DNA of 64,000 bases from Alviniconcha marisindica (lineage: Eukaryota; Mollusca; Gastropoda; Provannidae). The DNA lies in NCBI GenBank assembly GCA_018857735.1, contig JABMCL010002744.1:16001-80000 (forward strand). Direction: 5' to 3'. Below the pieces are notes generated by a model that did no database searches, had not been told where the DNA came from, and worked only from the letters and a program-made list of their open reading frames with translations. Shown here piece by piece: positions 59,753-64,000 of this stretch. Position numbers and translations under genes: made by a program. Positions within the stretch are counted from its first letter, which is position 1. Each line of letters starts with the position of its first letter.

Positions 59753-60150
59753 CTGATATTTAATATTTATAACTATCCTGGTTGACTGGGCATAAAAACA
59801 AACAAGTTGTGTACAAGTTTACTTGTGTGCTGACAAAATGTGTTTCACTTTGATAATAGTCATACTGGTTGACTAGGTGTAAAAACAACAAGTTATGCAC
59901 TTTTGTGTGTGCTGACAAAATGTGTTTCACCCTGATATAATATACTGGTTGATTGGGAGTAAAAATATTTTAAAAATGCACTTACATGTGTGCTGACACT
60001 GAAAATATGTTTCACCCTGATATAACCGTACTGGTTGACTGGGCGTTAAAAAAAAGAAAAAGTTATGTACTTATGTGTGTGATGACACTGAAAATATGTT
60101 TCACCCTGATGTAACCATACTGGTTGACTGGGCGTTAAAAAAAAACACCC
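59753..60150 (+). repeat. Tandem array of T3 retroelement tails
   Basis: Five units at 80-89-bp spacing contain ccctgatataac, tactggttgactgggcgtta and A-rich DNA. These are the T3 tail in forward orientation. Units are separated by gtgctgacaaaatgtgtttc-type sequence. Confidence 0.85.
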
Positions 60151-60201
60151 AAGTTATTCACTTACTCCTCAATCCACTCCCCAGAGACTGTTGGGGGTGG
60201 A

Positions 60202-60221
60202 GGGGGGGGGGGGGGGGGGGG
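60202..60221 (+). repeat. Poly-G run
   Basis: About 20 G. G-rich DNA recurs at 60370-60405. Confidence 0.85.
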
Positions 60222-61041
60222 AGAGCAGTGTTTGTTGCATGGAGAGAGAGGGGAGCTGAACAGTGTGTGTGGTGGGGGTGGGGGTGGTACAATGGGTACA
60301 GAGGATCAGGCAGCCTTACACTGACCCTAGTAGACTCGCCGCCCCACAATGGCTAATATCCCAGACAAGAGGAGGGGGTTGGGGGAGGGGGAAGGGGGGG
60401 GGGGGACAACAGGCTGTCCTCAGCGACGACCACCCCCTGGGTCTAACCTGTCCACAGTACTGTACTATTCCACCGCTACTAAAGACGGGTAGAAACCAGA
60501 GGTCTCCGGGTGCTGCGCAAAGCAAATCCACCCCGCACTTGACTGAAATTTGGTGAAAGGGCACGTACTGCCGAGTTCTCGGTGAAAGACCCGGCCCCTT
60601 TGATGCTTCCCTGTCAATGGGGAGGCTGCCCCGTACAGACGTCTGTTCCTTTCCGCGCTGCTTGCGCAGGTAATTTTTACCTGTCGGCCCATGCATGGCT
60701 GGGTCACCACAGCAGTGGACGCGGCTGACTTTATTATCTTTACAGCACAAATTAGGAATTATAATCTAATCCATCACTTGGAGTGAAAGAGATAATTTAC
60801 TAGCGTTGTAATTTGTATGAGATGTGGCATGACTTGATCTCAAGCGCAAGGCTCAGGGGTCATAAGGTCACTTGGTATTTATTGCCATTTACTCCAGTGT
60901 CAAGTAATGAGATCACATGAGGATGAGAGAGAGAGAGAGAGAATGCTTTGAGCATGAAAGACCGCACTAAACTGATTAAAATCAGGCCTGATTTTTTTTT
61001 GAAAATGTAGACCTAGAAGTACAGATTTCCATTTGCAGGTA

Positions 61042-61043
<2 letters not shown>
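60222..61043. other. Unique sequence, presumed intron
   Basis: Moderately GC-rich at 60280-60720. No exon recognised. Confidence 0.4.

Positions 61044-61101
<58 letters not shown>
61044..61101 (+). repeat. (TA)n microsatellite
   Basis: About 29 TA units. Confidence 0.95.
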
Positions 61102-61104
<3 letters not shown>

Positions 61105-61465
61105 TGTTGATCAATTACAACAGACCTACTTAATATTGCTTCAGGGCACATCCATGTTGGCTTGATGCTCTCTGCTAATGAAGACAGAAAAAGACTAGCT
61201 CCTGATGTCCCAGATACAGAGGCCATAAAATGCCATAAATGTGCGTCAGCGCAAAGATTTCAGTTGTAACTGACAATTGTATTCTACCTGATCTCAGAAC
61301 TCTTGCTCTGGTGGCAAAGGAACAAAACACTAACAAGTGCAGTCCAACTGATGGCAAATACTGTGACTGTGTGAGTCTGCCCCCACCCCCCATACACACT
61401 TGAATCCCTTGGAAACTGACAGTGACAGCTGGATTTTACAGTTGCAGATTTCACATTCAGTCTCA

Positions 61466-61505
<40 letters not shown>

Positions 61506-61516
61506 CACACACACAC
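61466..61516 (+). repeat. (CA)n microsatellite
   Basis: About 24 CA units with one interruption. Confidence 0.95.
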
Positions 61517-62300
61517 AGAGTAACTTGAGGAAGCGGGAGATTGGAAATGCAAGAATAACATAAACTTCTCAATAAAGGTCTTACTACTATTAATGCACAT
61601 GCATGCATTATACATTATATAATGATCTGCAGAGTGCACTGTATTCACCATATAGACAAGTGTGGTCTCTTTCTTTCAGTCAGCAGTGTGTAAGTGGCCG
61701 ACTCACAGCTAATCTGCCTTGACAGTTGATACCTCTGCACTTGCTCAACCCTGTTGATAAAGGTCTGTCTGCCTTTAGTTATGCTGAATACTGCAATAGC
61801 TATATATATATAAATTATACATTTATAGAGTAGTAGTGTTTTCAACCTGAATCACATTGCTTGTGGCATTATATTATATATATACTATCTGGCTAAGTTA
61901 TAAAAGTGCTGTCAGAATTTGCTTCTGACATAGATTTATAACTGAACAGCATGAATGAGCACTTTTCTAAGTCATGTGACTAAATTATTTTGCTGAGAAC
62001 ATATAATATATTACTGACTTTGCTAAGCTTCTTATAACTTCTGTAAGTATAATATAATTTTTATAACTAAAATGAGTAAATGGTCAAGTCCCAAAATAAA
62101 AACAGAGATCAGTCATATGACTTGATCAACCAGTATGTATACTATGTCTGTGTGATTATAAAACTGTTCTAATTTGAGCTTTAACTAGATCTATCATTCA
62201 ACATTTACATGGGTTGAGAACAATTATTTTTCCTCTTTTTCTTTTCGTTGTCCGGGTAAATATAACTTTTTTCTTTTTTCTTCTTTTACTAGTTTAAGTG
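61517..62300. other. AT-rich unique sequence
   Basis: No gene or repeat recognised. Confidence 0.4.
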
Positions 62301-63060
62301 ATCATAATCTTCACTTTCAGCCACGCTCAGTTTGTGCCTGATGATTCAAAGCTTTAAAGTTATTAAACAGCTTTCTATAAATTTGTATAGTGTGTGTTTT
62401 CCACTCCCTGTCCCAGACAAGTCAGTTTCAGCCCAACGGACCAGAAAACTGCATTGGATGCACTTATCACAATATCAGTTCACTGCATGGAGGCACAAAA
62501 CACTGTCAATACAAGAACAAAGCGATAAAAAAATAAAAAAAATAAAAAGAAGAAGAAGAAAAAACACGTTTTCCCTCCGGCTAATAATGCTCGACTCTGT
62601 GAAAATCGAAGGCGAGCCTTGCAACTGGCCGGCCTGTTTTGACAGCAAGGGCGCGACAGTTTTGCCTGGCGAGCACCGTCAACAAACATTCCTGATGGGG
62701 ACTGCTGCTGTAGTGGCTGGACCCGGCCAGCAAGACGATAACGCGACAGACCGACACACTGAGAATAGCGCTTTGCTCAGCTGTTCTCCACAGTCAATAC
62801 CTGTGTTTGCTGCATATGTTGCTCTAGAAACCCTACAGGTAAACTGACATTTTGGAGGCAGCCCCAGGAAATCAATATTAATTAGACTATATGATACGAC
62901 AGGGATATGACTGATTTCGAGCTGAAGAATCGTCACACATGTTCAGGACTAATGCTCTACCAGTTCAGCCTCATGCAGAGTTCTAAGTACACACACCTTT
63001 ACCGCACATGCAGACGCACGCGAATCGAGCTTTCGCTGCTCAAAAGTGACACCGTTCGTC
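62301..63060. other. Single-copy sequence with an unassigned open frame
   Basis: A plus-strand open frame at 62332-62847 has a lysine-rich low-complexity stretch and no recognisable domain. It ends beside a donor-like ctacag|gtaaac near 62838, so an exon of an unknown gene cannot be excluded. Confidence 0.2.
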
Positions 63061-63340
63061 CTTACCTGGGCTGAAATTCTATTAATCTTACGATTGGCGG
63101 CAATCTAATAGCACAAAATAATAGAAATAACAGACAGATCATGTGTACTTACGTTCATATGTGCATAATCACAAACAAATACTCCTGAGCGGGTATATTC
63201 CGACGAACGTTTGAGAGTCGCTGCCTGATAGCAGCCACTTCTCTGTCAGCCATTGACACACAATGAGCACTGACTAAAAGCAACGCGGAGCACGATTGGC
63301 TGACCTCATGAACTTTGTCTATCTCCGCCGCCAGAACTAT
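63061..63340 (-). promoter_or_regulatory. Possible promoter / first exon of the FAT-like gene
   Basis: Minus-strand donor-like cccag|gtaagg (last exon base 63066), an inverted CCAAT box (attgg at 63295-63299) and locally raised CpG. It could hold a non-coding first exon upstream of the 53656 acceptor, but it is only a candidate. Confidence 0.2.
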
Positions 63341-64000
63341 TTCTTGTTAGACAAACTTACTTCTTTTGTCCGATCTGCACAGACAATCGTGATACAGATT
63401 CATGCGTGCACAATCTTATGTCTTGAAATATTAAAGGGTAAGATTAGATTGTGTGATTAAATGTTTCTGCAAGTTTGTCGAATTTGTTTACAGTTGCTAG
63501 TGTCAATCACGGGTAGCCCCGCCTACGACACACGCCTGCGCGCGAGGATTCCAAAATGTTATGAATGGTTTTTTTGGAGAGATAAAACTGAATGCGATGA
63601 ACCGGTTACGGTGTGCGCCCGAAGTGGGAGTGTACTGCTCAGCATGTGGTCAACGTGCACATTCTTTTGCTTTCGATCCTTCGATCGGGTGTGAGTCACC
63701 TCAACATGTGTGTCTCTTGCGTGCAGACCGCGACGGTCAGATCACTTCGCCGCATCGCGCTGTGTGCGAGGAAGAATCAGCTCCCTTGAGTTGGTGACTA
63801 GATCATTGCTGTTTCGGTTGCAATTCTGTTCGTCCTGTCAATTTTGAATCACCGCAACGGAAAATCGGCACTGGGGAGTGTCGTTGTGGTCATGACTGTG
63901 TCAGTTTGTTCATAGTTCCTTTACTGGTTCTCGGTAGTCTGGTTGTTTTGTTGTTTCAGTTTCCTTTCCGCTCTTCTCTTTCCTTCTCAGTCCCTCCCGG
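63341..64000. other. Single-copy sequence, no gene recognised
   Basis: CpG-containing, microsatellite-free DNA with short plus-strand open frames at 63461-63797 that match nothing known to me. Confidence 0.3.

Noticed and set aside
62332..62847. 171-residue open frame near a donor-like site
   Set aside because: Contains a lysine-rich low-complexity stretch and no recognisable domain. Noted as unassigned rather than called a gene.

Overview
This window is eukaryotic, animal nuclear DNA. It is overwhelmingly non-coding and crowded with microsatellites, minisatellites and tRNA-derived SINEs. It contains one unmistakable protein-coding exon. The density of (CA)n, (GA)n and (TA)n tracts, the lophotrochozoan-style short retroelements and a Fat-type cadherin fit a marine mollusc, most likely a gastropod. 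That taxonomic call is inference; no ribosomal or mitochondrial marker is present.

The only confident gene is a FAT-like (FAT1/2/3, kugelei clade) giant atypical cadherin on the minus strand. Its first coding exon spans 50299-53647: 1116 codons plus one base, a signal peptide, nine cadherin repeats and the start of a tenth. It is bounded by a strong splice acceptor 8 bases before the ATG and a consensus donor after codon 1116. The gene therefore starts with at least one upstream non-coding exon, at coordinates above 53656, and continues at lower coordinates. No further cadherin exon was recognised between 1 and 50298, so if none was missed the downstream intron is very long.

Layout: 1-11 kb holds microsatellites, a C-rich minisatellite, a short retroelement with target-site duplications and a TTAA-flanked MITE. 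From 11 to 25 kb there is a cluster of tRNA-headed SINEs (families A and B), an 88-bp minisatellite and a 0.33-kb foldback element. From 25 to 50 kb there are more SINE fragments, arrays built from SINE tails, a 46-bp perfect palindrome and an 83-bp perfect inverted repeat. From 50.3 to 53.7 kb is the cadherin exon, which is free of microsatellites. From 53.7 to 64 kb is the presumed first intron and upstream region, with minisatellites at 58.5-60.2 kb.

The main unexplained signal is a set of very short retroposed 3' tails (38-196 bp). Several lack any tRNA head, yet they are flanked by target-site duplications of 9-17 bp. The tails belong to at least four sequence types. All end in a similar G(A/G)CGTTAA-like box, and two (T1 and T3) are followed by TTACTTA-type repeats, as if one LINE machinery recognises them all. 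In at least three places such a tail appears to have been amplified into a tandem array, suggesting that minisatellites here are born from retroposon tails.
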